Under the pieces are notes generated by a model, which was not told the origin of the DNA, did not search any database, and saw nothing but the letters and a program-made list of their open reading frames with translations. A program made the position numbers and the translations under genes. A DNA stretch of 64,000 nucleotides from Sphingobacterium gobiense (GTDB lineage Bacteria > Bacteroidota > Bacteroidia > Sphingobacteriales > Sphingobacteriaceae), in assembly GCF_002980575.1 (NCBI RefSeq), contig NZ_PVBS01000001.1, forward strand, positions 806,001 to 870,000, written 5' to 3'. Shown here one piece after another: positions 25,828 through 38,275 of the stretch (its first letter is position 1; every line of letters begins with the position of its first letter).

Positions 25828-27324
25828 ATGAAAAGACATATATACACCGGTTTATTACTGCTATTTGGCGTGCTGGCCGGAACCTTTACGTTTAGTTCTT
25901 GCCAGAAAATGGAACGCCCGACCATGGGCGAGATCATTCCAGATCCTGAGGACGATGGCAGCATACGCATTCTTGCTATCGGAAATAGCTTCTCCGAAGA
26001 TGCGTTGGAAGAACATCTATACGGACTTTTCGATGCGGCAGGTATAACAGTCACCATAGGTAATCTATACATCGGGGGTGCTTCGTTCTACAATCACGAA
26101 AGTAACATTAGACAAAACAGAGACGCATACAGCTTTCGAAAAGTTAACCGCGATGGAGAAAAAACAACAACCGCAGGATACACGATACATCGGGCACTTT
26201 CAGAAGAAAACTGGACGCATATTAGCTTTCAACAGGTAAGCGACAGCTCGGGGTTATACAATACATGGGCGGCTAGATTACCCTTTATATTTGATTACGT
26301 CGCCCCACGGGCAAAAAATCCAGACGCAAAATTTTTATTGCATCAAACTTGGGCTTACGCCCAGAACTCTACGCATGCAGGATTTCCCAACTACGACAAC
26401 GACCAGATGAAAATGTACGAAGCTATCGTTGATGCAGTTGATCGCGCCAAAGATTTGGTGGATATCGATTTCATTGTTCCGGCCGGAACCGCCATTCAAA
26501 ACGTCAGAACGAGTATTATCGGCGACAACGTCACCCGTGATGGTTACCATTTAAACAATGGCATCGGCAGATACACCGCCGCCTGTGTATGGTTTGAAGC
26601 CATCACCGGGCAAAGCGTTATTGGCAATTCCTACAAGCCGGCCGGCATGTCGGATTATGAAGCCGAGATTGCGCAACACGCTGCCCATGCGGCCATTACC
26701 ACACCGTTGGAGGTTACAGATATGGTAAATTACAAAGATTGGGGCGGCAGTTTTGATTTTATTGATCCGATTTATCTTGATTTCGGACAGGCAGCAGGGG
26801 CAGATGGATGGAATGGTGTGACCAGTCCGCTTGATGGATTTTCCATTACAAACCTACGTGATCATCATGGCGAATTTACAGGTGTTTCATTCGTTATTGA
26901 GGAACGGTTTAACGGAGTTAATACAGATGGCGTAGCACAAACCACCACTGACTTTAATATGCCGGAAAGTGTAGCCAGACGCTCGTACTTTGGTAACGCA
27001 GGTGGCGCTTTCGGCGGCATGCTGATCGAAAAAAGTGTCGTTCGATTCTATGGGCTTGATCCCGAAAAGTCGTACGATCTGTGTTATTATGGATCAAGAA
27101 ACAATGTAAGTGATAATCGGGAGACATTCTATACAGCTAAGGGTGCCAACGAAAAAACGACGCTTTTAAATACGTCAAATAATAGTACCGATATAGCGTG
27201 TACAAACGGTATAAGACCGAATGCTGACGGAGAAATCACGGTCACTATCGGCGCTGGACCGAATAATACGAACGGCACTAAGTTTTTCTATATCACATCG
27301 ATGCGCATCCAACCGTCAAACTGA
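25828..27324 (+). CDS. DUF4886 SGNH-like lipoprotein
   Basis: This 498-residue predicted lipoprotein (signal ending TFSSC, Cys25) carries a DUF4886 domain, an SGNH-hydrolase relative. The block I serine motif is IRILAIGNSFSEDALEE, a likely later block is RDGYHLNNGIGRYTAA (Asp/His), and FQQVSDSSGLY lies between. After about residue 300 a second beta-rich domain (DFIDPIYLDFGQAAGADGWN onward) ends in FYITSMRIQP and looks like a carbohydrate-binding jelly-roll. In a PUL it could remove acyl groups or other esters from the glycan. The hydrolase activity of DUF4886 is inferred from fold, not shown. Confidence 0.82.
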   Translation: MKRHIYTGLLLLFGVLAGTFTFSSCQKMERPTMGEIIPDPEDDGSIRILAIGNSFSEDALEEHLYGLFDAAGITVTIGNLYIGGASFYNHESNIRQNRDAYSFRKVNRDGEKTTTAGYTIHRALSEENWTHISFQQVSDSSGLYNTWAARLPFIFDYVAPRAKNPDAKFLLHQTWAYAQNSTHAGFPNYDNDQMKMYEAIVDAVDRAKDLVDIDFIVPAGTAIQNVRTSIIGDNVTRDGYHLNNGIGRYTAACVWFEAITGQSVIGNSYKPAGMSDYEAEIAQHAAHAAITTPLEVTDMVNYKDWGGSFDFIDPIYLDFGQAAGADGWNGVTSPLDGFSITNLRDHHGEFTGVSFVIEERFNGVNTDGVAQTTTDFNMPESVARRSYFGNAGGAFGGMLIEKSVVRFYGLDPEKSYDLCYYGSRNNVSDNRETFYTAKGANEKTTLLNTSNNSTDIACTNGIRPNADGEITVTIGAGPNNTNGTKFFYITSMRIQPSN

Positions 27325-27400
27325 TATTTGATACCCTTTTACCAACTATCGGGTTCACAGTGGATCCGATAGTTAATTTTACAGCTTATAATTTTTAATA

Positions 27401-28762
27401 ATGAAGTTCACCTATTTAACATCCACGATCGTACTAAGTCTGCTGCTCATAAATTGTTCTGCTCCCAAAACAGAAGACGACACCAGGGCAGATGCCGAAA
27501 TCCCAAGCGAAGCATTATCCGACGACTCATTAATCACCCTCGTTCAAAAACAAACATTCCAATATTTCTGGGATGGTGCTGAGCCTAACTCCGGTTTAGC
27601 CAGGGAGCGTATCCACATCGACGGTGACTATCCTAAAAACGATCAGAACGTAGTTACTATTGGCGGAAGTGGTTTCGGACTCATGGCTATTTTAGTGGGA
27701 ATACATAATGAATTCGTCCCCAAAGAAGAAGGACTGGCACGTATCGAAAAAGCACTGATTTTTTTAGATACGATCGAACGCTTCCAAGGCGCCTGGTCAC
27801 ACTGGTATTTCGGTGATACCGGTGAACCGAAAGCGTTTAGTGAAAATGATGACGGAGGCGATATTGTCGAGACAGCATTTATGGCGCAGGCGCTTGTATG
27901 TATCCGCGAATTTTATAAAAACGGCGATGATGAGGAGAAGAAAATAGCCGCTAAAGCCGATGCGTTATGGAAAGGTATTAACTGGGATTTTTACCGAAAC
28001 GGCAAAGACGTGCTTTACTGGCACTGGAGCCCAAAGCATGGGTGGGGCATGAATCATGCTATTCAAGGATTCGATGAATGCATGATTGCTTACATTTTGG
28101 GTGCTTCCTCTCCTACCCACGCCATCCCAGCTTCCGCCTATCACAAAGGTTGGGCCCGCGAGGGAAGGATTAAGTCATCGGTAATGAAATACGATATTCC
28201 CACCATACTAAAACACAACTCCAAAGAAGGTGAAGTCGGGCCGCTTTTCTGGTCGCACTATTCATTTTTAGGACTAAACCCCAATGGACTATCTGATCAA
28301 TACGCCAGTTATCAGGATGTAGTGATCAATCACACTAAAATTCATATCGCCTATGCAGAAGACAACCCAAAACAATTTAAGGGATACGGAGCGGATAAAG
28401 GCTGGGGATGGACAGCGAGTTATTCCACAAATGGATATAATGCTCACCATCCAGACAATGATCCTACAGGTGTCATCTCTCCTACAGCAGCAATTTCATC
28501 CGTTCCCTATACGCCGAAAGAGAGCATCAGATTCATGCGCTATTTAAAAGATAGCATCGGCGATAAGGTTTGGGGTAAATACGGATTTTATGACGCCTAT
28601 AGCGAAACCGAAGATTGGTATCCGCAACGTTATCTTGCTATTGATCAAGGACCTATGGTCGTGATGATTCAAAACTATAAAGATGCTTTCATCTGGAATC
28701 TCTTCATGGGTGCGCCGGATGTAAAAGAAGGGTTACAAAAGCTAGGGTTTTCAACACCCTAA
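27401..28762 (+). CDS. Glucoamylase-family lipoprotein, GH144-like endo-beta-1,2-glucanase candidate
   Basis: This 453-residue lipoprotein (signal ending LLINC, Cys19) has an (alpha/alpha)6-type glycoamylase domain (PF10091). Typical blocks are LVQKQTFQYFWDGAEPNSGLARER, WSHWYFGDTGE, DGGDIVETAFMAQAL, WSPKHGWGMNHAIQGFDECM, FWSHYSFLGLNP and AIDQGPMVVMIQNY. In Bacteroidota this family includes GH144 enzymes that cleave beta-1,2-glucans to sophorose-type oligosaccharides. The downstream GH3 gene fits that pathway. Activity on another beta-linked glucan cannot be excluded. Confidence 0.85.
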   Translation: MKFTYLTSTIVLSLLLINCSAPKTEDDTRADAEIPSEALSDDSLITLVQKQTFQYFWDGAEPNSGLARERIHIDGDYPKNDQNVVTIGGSGFGLMAILVGIHNEFVPKEEGLARIEKALIFLDTIERFQGAWSHWYFGDTGEPKAFSENDDGGDIVETAFMAQALVCIREFYKNGDDEEKKIAAKADALWKGINWDFYRNGKDVLYWHWSPKHGWGMNHAIQGFDECMIAYILGASSPTHAIPASAYHKGWAREGRIKSSVMKYDIPTILKHNSKEGEVGPLFWSHYSFLGLNPNGLSDQYASYQDVVINHTKIHIAYAEDNPKQFKGYGADKGWGWTASYSTNGYNAHHPDNDPTGVISPTAAISSVPYTPKESIRFMRYLKDSIGDKVWGKYGFYDAYSETEDWYPQRYLAIDQGPMVVMIQNYKDAFIWNLFMGAPDVKEGLQKLGFSTP

Positions 28763-28786
28763 CGGCAACAATAATTTAATTATATC

Positions 28787-30364
28787 ATGTTAAAAAAGAC
28801 GGAAATAAAACCTTTTATAGCGCTGTGCGTAACACTGATGACAACGCTATGTATGTATGGCCAAAAATTGGAACAACGTCCGAATGTCATATTTATCATG
28901 AGCGACGATCATGCGGAGCAAGCTATCAGTGCATATGGCCATCCCGTTTCGCAAATCGCGCCAACACCGCATATCGATCAGATAGCTCAGGAAGGTGCCC
29001 TATTCGTGAATAATTATTGTAGCAATTCTATTTGTGGTCCGAGCCGAGCGGCGATATTAACGGGTAAGCACAGCCATAAAAACGGATTTATGCGAAATGG
29101 GAACAAGGGCTTCGATGGTACGCAACAAACACTGCCGAAAATCCTACAACAAAACGGTTATGAAACGGCTATCATCGGAAAATGGCATCTCATTTCGAAA
29201 CCAACGGGCTTCGACCATTGGGAAATACTGAACGACCAGGGAGATTATTACAACCCCTACTTCATCACGGCACAGGACACCGTTCGCCGTATGGGCTACG
29301 TCACTGATCTGATTACTAATCTGACTAAAGAATGGTTAGAAAGTAGAGATAAAAACAAACCGTTTTTTTTAATGATGCACCATAAAGCTCCCCATCGCAA
29401 CTGGGTACCAGCCGAACGGCACTACAAGCGCTATGAAAACACCATCTTTCCCGTGCCCGAAACCTATTTTGATGACTACGAAGGTCGATACGCCGCTTCA
29501 AAACAGGAAATGAACATCTATCGTGATATGTACGAAGGACACGACCTAAAGATGGTGGCCGGTATCAATTCAGACTCTTTGTTATACGATCCTTGGCCAC
29601 ATGCTTTTTTAGAGACTATGACAACAGCAGAACGGGAACGTTTTTTTATGGCTTACAGAGATCGTAACAACGACTACTATACGACAGAGCGCACCGAAAA
29701 AGAAAAAGCTATCTGGAAATTCCAACGCTATATGCAAGATTATTTAGCCACCGTCAAATCGGTAGACGAAAGTGTTGGCGAGATCATGGATTACCTAAAA
29801 AACAGTGGATTGGATAAGAACACAATCATCATCTATACATCCGACCAAGGGTTTTACCTCGGCGAACATGGATGGTTTGATAAACGGTTTATGTACGAGG
29901 AATCCTTTGGCATGCCGTTATTGATGTCTTATCCTGAGCACATCAAACCAGGAACAAAGGTGGACGGCCTGACGCAGAATATCGACTTTGCACCTACGTT
30001 ATTGGATATGTGCCATATCGAGATTCCAGATGACATGCAAGGAGTCTCTTTCAAAAAGCTCGTGGAAAACAACAAGAAGCCACGTGATTGGCGGAAATCG
30101 TTATACTATCATTATTATGAGTTTCCGGGTTTTCACAGTGTACGCGCTCACTATGGCGTCAAGATGAAGCGATACAAACTCATACACTTTTATAACGAAG
30201 ATATTTGGGAGTTATATGATCTCAAGAATGATCCCACAGAAATGAACAATATATATGGGAAAACGGGCACCAAAAAAATTACTAAGAAGCTAAAGAATGA
30301 ACTGCATCACTTGCGAGAACAGTATGAGGTGGACGAGGATAAACATGATGAAAATGAAAGATAA
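28787..30364 (+). CDS. Formylglycine-dependent sulfatase (arylsulfatase family S1)
   Basis: It removes sulfate esters, probably from the glycan handled by this locus. The 525-residue protein has a signal peptide ending in MYGQ, the metal site FIMSDDHAEQ (Asp40, Asp41), and the maturation motif CGPSRAAILTGK with Cys83, the residue converted to formylglycine by an anaerobic- or FGE-type maturase. Later family blocks are AIIGKWHL, YTSDQGFYLGEHGWFDKRF and YDLKNDPTEMNNI. No maturase gene lies in this window. The 3' end is 4 bp from the next start. Confidence 0.93.
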   Translation: MLKKTEIKPFIALCVTLMTTLCMYGQKLEQRPNVIFIMSDDHAEQAISAYGHPVSQIAPTPHIDQIAQEGALFVNNYCSNSICGPSRAAILTGKHSHKNGFMRNGNKGFDGTQQTLPKILQQNGYETAIIGKWHLISKPTGFDHWEILNDQGDYYNPYFITAQDTVRRMGYVTDLITNLTKEWLESRDKNKPFFLMMHHKAPHRNWVPAERHYKRYENTIFPVPETYFDDYEGRYAASKQEMNIYRDMYEGHDLKMVAGINSDSLLYDPWPHAFLETMTTAERERFFMAYRDRNNDYYTTERTEKEKAIWKFQRYMQDYLATVKSVDESVGEIMDYLKNSGLDKNTIIIYTSDQGFYLGEHGWFDKRFMYEESFGMPLLMSYPEHIKPGTKVDGLTQNIDFAPTLLDMCHIEIPDDMQGVSFKKLVENNKKPRDWRKSLYYHYYEFPGFHSVRAHYGVKMKRYKLIHFYNEDIWELYDLKNDPTEMNNIYGKTGTKKITKKLKNELHHLREQYEVDEDKHDENER

Positions 30365-30368
30365 ATTT

Positions 30369-32090
30369 ATGAGGAATTTTCTATTACTTCTATTTTCCAT
30401 AGCGATTACCACATCAGTACACGCCCAGAATATGCGTATGGACACTTACTGCAATCCGCTCAATTTGGATTATACCTACATGATCTACAATTCCCATCGC
30501 AATATATCTTATCGATCTGGTGCCGATCCCGCTGTTGTGGAATTCAGGGGCGAGTACTACATGTTCGTTACCCGATCGATGGGCTACTGGCATTCTACAG
30601 ATTTGCAAAACTGGCATTTCATTACACCCGAAAACTGGTATTTTGAAGGGTCCAATGCGCCTGCAGCCCATAATTACAAAGACTCCGTGTTATACGTCAC
30701 TGGCAATCCATCTGGGCACATGAGTGTACTTTATACAGATAACCCGAAGAAAGGCAATTGGAAGGCCGTTCCGGGGATTATCAATAATCTGCAGGATCCC
30801 AACTTATTTATTGACGACGATGGACAGGCTTATATGTTTTGGGGTTCATCAAACAAATTTCCCATCCGAGGGCGCAAACTAGATAAAAATAAACGTTTCA
30901 TCGCGGACTCCGTCATTGTAGAACTTTTTAACCTTGAACCAGAAAAACATGGTTGGGAACGCTTTGGCGAAAACCACACGGATACGGTATTGGGCGGATA
31001 TATAGAAGGCCCATGGCTTACGAAGCATAATGGCAAATATTATATGCAATATGCAGCTCCCGGAACACAATTTAACGTTTATGGTGATGGCGTATATGTA
31101 GCTGACCAGCCGCTAGGACCATATACTTATCAAATACATAACCCCGTGTCGTACAAACCGGGAGGCTATATGAACGGTGCAGGGCACGGTAGTACCGTAT
31201 TAGGTCCCGGTGGTCATTACTGGCATTTTGCGACGATGGACTATTCAGTCAATATGACGTGGGAACGACGCATATGTATGTTCCCCACATTCTTCGATGA
31301 AGACGGAATCATGTATACGGATAGCTATTTTGGTGATTATCCCCGTTACGCTCCTTCCGTACCCAATCAAGGTGGACGATTTAGAGGATGGATGTTATTG
31401 TCTTACAATAAGCCCGTTAGTGTATCTTCTATACAGAAAGATTTTGACAAAGCTGCATTAACCGATGAAATAGCCAAAACGTCGTGGCTTGCCGAAAGCA
31501 ATGACGATAAACAATGGGTTATCATCGATCTGGAAAAGCAGGCAGCTATGTATGCCATACAAATAAACTACGCCGATTACCAATCCGATATGTATGGTAG
31601 AATCGAGGGACTAAGACATCGGTATACCATTGAAGGCTCTCTTGATGGTGAAAACTGGTTCGTTATCATAGATAAAAGTAAAAGTTTTAACGATACGCCC
31701 AACGATTACATCGAACTGGAATCGCCTGTATCTACGCGCTATGTTCGATACAAAAATATCGAGGTGTCTACCCCGCATCTGGCTATGTCTGAAATCCGCA
31801 TTTTTGGTCTTGGGAAGGGGCAAAAACCCACGGAAGTGAAAAATTTTCACTTAGACAGACACACCGACAAGCGCGATATTTCCATCAATTGGGCAAAACA
31901 GCGGAATGTGCAAGGTTATAACGTCAGATGGGGCATCGCACCGGATAAATTGTATAGTTCTTGGATGGTTTATGGAGATAACAAACTACTATTAAAATCA
32001 TTGAACACCGACCAAACGTATTATTTTGCTATTGAAGCATTTAATGAAAATGGTATCTCTGATTTATCCCCAATACAAGAAATAGAATAA
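30369..32090 (+). CDS. GH43-like glycoside hydrolase with discoidin and fibronectin domains
   Basis: This 573-residue secreted enzyme, from the ATG at 30369 (MRNFLLLLFSIAITT, signal ending VHAQ), has a five-bladed propeller of clan GH-F type. The three acidic residues expected for GH43 are present: GADPAVVEF (Asp53), LQDPNLFIDDDG (Asp143) and GYIEGPWLTKHNGKYYM (Glu213). After about residue 350 come an F5/8 type C (discoidin/CBM32) domain (VSSIQKDFDKAALTDE... TRYVRYKNIEVS) and a final fibronectin III domain. The frame extends upstream to 30297 but would overlap the sulfatase. The sugar specificity (arabinose, xylose, galactose) cannot be read. Confidence 0.83.
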   Translation: MRNFLLLLFSIAITTSVHAQNMRMDTYCNPLNLDYTYMIYNSHRNISYRSGADPAVVEFRGEYYMFVTRSMGYWHSTDLQNWHFITPENWYFEGSNAPAAHNYKDSVLYVTGNPSGHMSVLYTDNPKKGNWKAVPGIINNLQDPNLFIDDDGQAYMFWGSSNKFPIRGRKLDKNKRFIADSVIVELFNLEPEKHGWERFGENHTDTVLGGYIEGPWLTKHNGKYYMQYAAPGTQFNVYGDGVYVADQPLGPYTYQIHNPVSYKPGGYMNGAGHGSTVLGPGGHYWHFATMDYSVNMTWERRICMFPTFFDEDGIMYTDSYFGDYPRYAPSVPNQGGRFRGWMLLSYNKPVSVSSIQKDFDKAALTDEIAKTSWLAESNDDKQWVIIDLEKQAAMYAIQINYADYQSDMYGRIEGLRHRYTIEGSLDGENWFVIIDKSKSFNDTPNDYIELESPVSTRYVRYKNIEVSTPHLAMSEIRIFGLGKGQKPTEVKNFHLDRHTDKRDISINWAKQRNVQGYNVRWGIAPDKLYSSWMVYGDNKLLLKSLNTDQTYYFAIEAFNENGISDLSPIQEIE

Positions 32091-32138
32091 ATAAAAATAT
32101 AGTGAGAGACGCTCCCGTATAAAGAAAATAATAAATTG

Positions 32139-34418
32139 ATGAAAAAAATCACAACATGGGTACTCAGTATCGCAATAACCAGTAGTATAAGCGCAAATGC
32201 CCAAACCGATACCAAAATGAATCAGTTCATTTCAGAACTCATGAGCGACATGACGGTAGCGGAAAAAATAGGGCAAATGAATCTAGTTACAGGAGGCGAG
32301 GCCGTTACAGGATCAGTCGTGTCTACCGGTGTAGAAACCAAAATTAAAGCCGGCGAGATCGGAGGAATCTTCAGTATGTCGTCACCTGCCAAAATCAGAG
32401 CTGCCCAAACGTTAGCCGTTAAACAATCGCGTTTAGGCATCCCTATTATCTTCGGCATGGACGTCATTCATGGATATAAAACCATGTTTCCAATTCCACT
32501 AGGTTTGGCTGCCACCTGGGATATGAAACTTATCCGTGAATCCGCGCGTATCGCAGCTGTAGAAGCCAGTGCAGACGGACTTAACTGGACCTTCTCGCCG
32601 ATGGTAGACATTTCCCGAGATCCGCGTTGGGGACGAATATCAGAAGGAAGTGGTGAAGATACCTACCTTAGTTCGTGCATAGCAACAGAAATGGTCAAAG
32701 GGTATCAAGGTGATGATCTCACAGCACATAATACCCTAATGGCATGTGTAAAGCATTTTGCGCTTTACGGTGCTGCCGAAGCTGGACGGGACTACCATAC
32801 AACCGATATGAGTTTACATCGTATGTATAACGAATATTTTCCACCTTACAAAGCCGCCATTGATGCTGGTGCCGGGACGGTCATGACATCTTTTAACGAC
32901 ATTAATGGTGTACCTGCCACGGCAAACAAATGGCTGATGACCGACGTTTTACGCCATCAGTGGGGGTTCAACGGAATGGTTGTTACCGACTATACCGCGA
33001 TTAATGAACTGATTGATCACGGCTTGGGCAATTTGCAAACGGTATCTGCATTAGCCCTGAAAGCCGGTGTACATATGGACATGGTAGGCGAAGGATTTCT
33101 TACTACATTAAAGAAATCGTTAGACGAAGGAAAGGTGACCCTAACGGAAATTGATGAAGCTTGTCGGCTCATATTAGAGACAAAGTATAAATTGGGGCTT
33201 TTTGACGATCCTTTTCGTTACTGTAGTGAAGAACGTGCGAAGAATAGCATGCTCACCCCTTCCCATCTAGCGAAAGCACGTGAAATCGCAGGCAAATCCT
33301 TCGTACTGTTAAAGAACGAAAACAACACCCTACCATTGAAAAAAAGCGGCACTGTTGCGCTGATTGGCCCGTTATCAAACACCCGCGCGAATATGCCGGG
33401 CACTTGGAGTGTTAGTGCAGATCTGGAGAACACCCCTAGTCTATTAGAGGGTATGCAAGCCGCTTTGGATGATAAGGTTAAAATCGTACAGCATTTGGGG
33501 GCCAACCTCCTATCGGATGCAGTGTATCAAGAACGCGCGACCATGTTCGGCCGCGCCATACCAAGAGATGAACGCCCGGAAACTGAAATTATCGCAGAAG
33601 CGTTAAGGGTAGCGGAATCGGCGGATGTAATCGTAGCAGCTTTAGGTGAGTCGTCTGAAATGAGTGGCGAGAGTTCCAGTCGCACGGATTTAGATATTCC
33701 GAATACCCAAAAAAGACTATTAGAAGCCTTGTTGAAAACAGGTAAACCCGTTGTGTTGGTTTTGTTTGCAGGAAGACCACTAACGTTAACCTGGGAGCAT
33801 GAACATGTTCCCGCGATATTGAATGTTTGGTTTGGCGGTACAGAAACCGGCAAGGCCGTGGCTGATGTCCTCTTTGGCGATGTGAATCCTTCGGGAAAAC
33901 TACCAGCCACCTTTCCGCAGAATGTGGGACAGATCCCGTTATATTATAGCGCTAAAAACACGGGACGTCCATTGGCAGAAGGAGCTTGGTTCGAAAAGTT
34001 CCGTTCGAACTACCTAGACGTTACTAACGAACCGCTATATCCCTTTGGCTATGGTTTAAGCTATACGACATTTACTTACGGTGATATCCGGTTAGACAAA
34101 AACAGCATGAAAGCTGACGAAAAGATTATCGCCACCATTCGTGTTACCAATAATGGTCATTACGATGGCGAGGAAGTTGTACAGCTTTATGTCCGCGATC
34201 TGGTCGGTTCGGTTACCCGTCCAGTGAAGGAGCTTAAAGATTTCCAGAAGATTTTCCTTAAAAAAGGCGAAAGCCAAGATGTGGTTTTTGAAATTACGAC
34301 AGAAGATTTGAAATTCTACAATAATAAGCTCGAGTTTGTTGCAGAACCCGGAGAATTTAAGCTGTTTATCGGCACGAATTCCAGCGATGTTCAGGAAGCT
34401 GATTTTTCGCTGCTTTAA
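32139..34418 (+). CDS. GH3 beta-glucosidase (BglX-like)
   Basis: It removes terminal beta-linked glucose, probably in the periplasm, from oligosaccharides made by the glucanase upstream. The 759-residue protein has a signal peptide ending in SANAQ, a GH3 N-terminal barrel (GMDVIHGYKTMFPIPLG, SPMVDISRDPRWGRISEGSGED, CVKHFALYGA), the nucleophile Asp284 in GMVVTDYTA, a C-terminal GH3 domain (LIGPLSNTRANMPGTWS, ALGESSEMSGESSSR) and a fibronectin-like tail (PFGYGLSYTTF). The ATG at 32139 is used; the codon before it is TTG. It is the last gene of the PUL operon. Confidence 0.96.
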   Translation: MKKITTWVLSIAITSSISANAQTDTKMNQFISELMSDMTVAEKIGQMNLVTGGEAVTGSVVSTGVETKIKAGEIGGIFSMSSPAKIRAAQTLAVKQSRLGIPIIFGMDVIHGYKTMFPIPLGLAATWDMKLIRESARIAAVEASADGLNWTFSPMVDISRDPRWGRISEGSGEDTYLSSCIATEMVKGYQGDDLTAHNTLMACVKHFALYGAAEAGRDYHTTDMSLHRMYNEYFPPYKAAIDAGAGTVMTSFNDINGVPATANKWLMTDVLRHQWGFNGMVVTDYTAINELIDHGLGNLQTVSALALKAGVHMDMVGEGFLTTLKKSLDEGKVTLTEIDEACRLILETKYKLGLFDDPFRYCSEERAKNSMLTPSHLAKAREIAGKSFVLLKNENNTLPLKKSGTVALIGPLSNTRANMPGTWSVSADLENTPSLLEGMQAALDDKVKIVQHLGANLLSDAVYQERATMFGRAIPRDERPETEIIAEALRVAESADVIVAALGESSEMSGESSSRTDLDIPNTQKRLLEALLKTGKPVVLVLFAGRPLTLTWEHEHVPAILNVWFGGTETGKAVADVLFGDVNPSGKLPATFPQNVGQIPLYYSAKNTGRPLAEGAWFEKFRSNYLDVTNEPLYPFGYGLSYTTFTYGDIRLDKNSMKADEKIIATIRVTNNGHYDGEEVVQLYVRDLVGSVTRPVKELKDFQKIFLKKGESQDVVFEITTEDLKFYNNKLEFVAEPGEFKLFIGTNSSDVQEADFSLL

Positions 34419-34821
34419 TAGCAACCCGAGGCATACACATTTTTTCTGACATGGATAGGGTAAAAGACATTATTTACGGCTTTCTTATACCAAAAACAGC
34501 CTTTAATATTATTCAAAGGCTCCATCAAAAAACAATTTGTTGCCGTACTAGGCAAAAGTTTACTGCGACAATTTTCTATATTATCGATCAAAAAATAAGA
34601 CTTACTTTACGTAGCAAAATTAGAACGCTACAATTTTGCAATCTATCGATATTCAGCTCCATAGTATCTTACTATGCAAAAACATATCACTATAATTTCT
34701 GTCATCATCATACACGGAACAAATAGTAACACTAATTTTCTTTTTGGGTTCTTCGTTTTTTCGTACTTTTACCTACTTTCAGAGTAAAACAACTGTATCA
34801 AAATAAAGCTATTTTATTTAA
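34419..34821. other. 403-bp intergenic region downstream of the PUL
   Basis: No convincing gene is seen. A 91-codon open frame at 34451-34726 is rich in Ile, Phe, His and Cys with no recognisable motif and is probably chance. AGCCTTT (34498-34504) and AAAGGCT (34515-34521) form a weak hairpin about 80 bp after the GH3 stop, which may end the PUL transcript. The parC promoter occupies the right end. Confidence 0.5.
34743..34771 (+). promoter_or_regulatory. Candidate promoter of parC
   Basis: TTTG (34743-34746), 17 nt, then TACTTTTA (34764-34771), one base from TAnnTTTG. The leader would be about 45 nt. Confidence 0.4.
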
Positions 34822-37590
<2,769 letters not shown>

Positions 37591-37685
37591 ACTTGTTTCG
37601 TTTCTTAACATATATCAATGAGCACAAACAATATTCGAATGATATTTGTATTGCTTAAATACAGTAATAAAAACAAAATAGATTT

Positions 37686-38210
37686 ATGGCCGAATGGAAT
37701 TTAGACAGAGCGCATAGCGAACTAGAATTCAAAGTAAAACATATGATGATATCCAACGTCAAAGGAGTTTTTCTAGATTTTGACGTTAAAGTAGATGGTA
37801 GTCCTAAAGATTTATCCCAAGCACTCGTCAGTGTCGAAATAAGAACTGCATCGATCAATACCAAAAGTGAGTCGCGGGATGAGCATCTACGAAGTGCTGA
37901 ATTTTTCGATGCAAGTACCTATCCTAGTATAAACTTTCGAACAACTGAAATTGAAAAAACAGGTGACGACGAGTTTAATTTGACAGGTGATTTGACGATC
38001 AAAGACATCACCAAAACCGCCGTGTTTACAGCGAAATACGGTGGGTCCGCAAAGGACCCTTGGGGCAACCAAAAAGTGGGCTACACGGTCTATGGCAAAA
38101 TCAACCGACCGGATTTTGGATTAACATGGAACACCGCCCTAGAAACAGGTGGTGTTATGGTCAGTGAAGAGGTGAAATTCTATGCCGAAGTACAATTTAT
38201 CCTATCCTAA
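37686..38210 (+). CDS. YceI family protein
   Basis: YceI proteins are lipocalin-like beta-barrels that bind isoprenoid or other hydrophobic molecules. The 174-residue sequence is clear: WNLDRAHSELEFKVKHMMISNVKG, DFDVKVDGSP, then LTGDLTIKDITKTAVF and GYTVYGKINRPDFGLTWN. It begins MAEWNLD with no signal peptide, so this copy is predicted cytosolic, unlike the periplasmic E. coli YceI. A hairpin of the GAGAC repeat family follows between it and the convergent reductase gene. Confidence 0.93.
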   Translation: MAEWNLDRAHSELEFKVKHMMISNVKGVFLDFDVKVDGSPKDLSQALVSVEIRTASINTKSESRDEHLRSAEFFDASTYPSINFRTTEIEKTGDDEFNLTGDLTIKDITKTAVFTAKYGGSAKDPWGNQKVGYTVYGKINRPDFGLTWNTALETGGVMVSEEVKFYAEVQFILS

Positions 38211-38246
38211 ATCAAGATTGGAAAACTACGATTGAATATCACTACT

Positions 38247-38273
38247 GTAGAGACGCCAGGCGGGAGTCTCTAC
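38247..38273. repeat. REP-like palindrome, copy 2, between convergent genes
   Basis: GTAGAGAC (38247-38254) and GTCTCTAC (38266-38273) are perfect inverted arms, extended by GCC/GGG pairs. It lies between the YceI and aldo/keto reductase stops and could also act as a terminator in both directions. It shares arms with the hairpin at 5815-5842. Confidence 0.65.
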
Positions 38274-38275
38274 CT

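Noticed and set aside
34451-34726. A 91-codon open frame downstream of the GH3 gene
   Set aside because: Composition is rich in Ile, Phe, His and Cys with no domain, no upstream ribosome binding site, and it lies in an AT-rich intergenic region. Probably chance.
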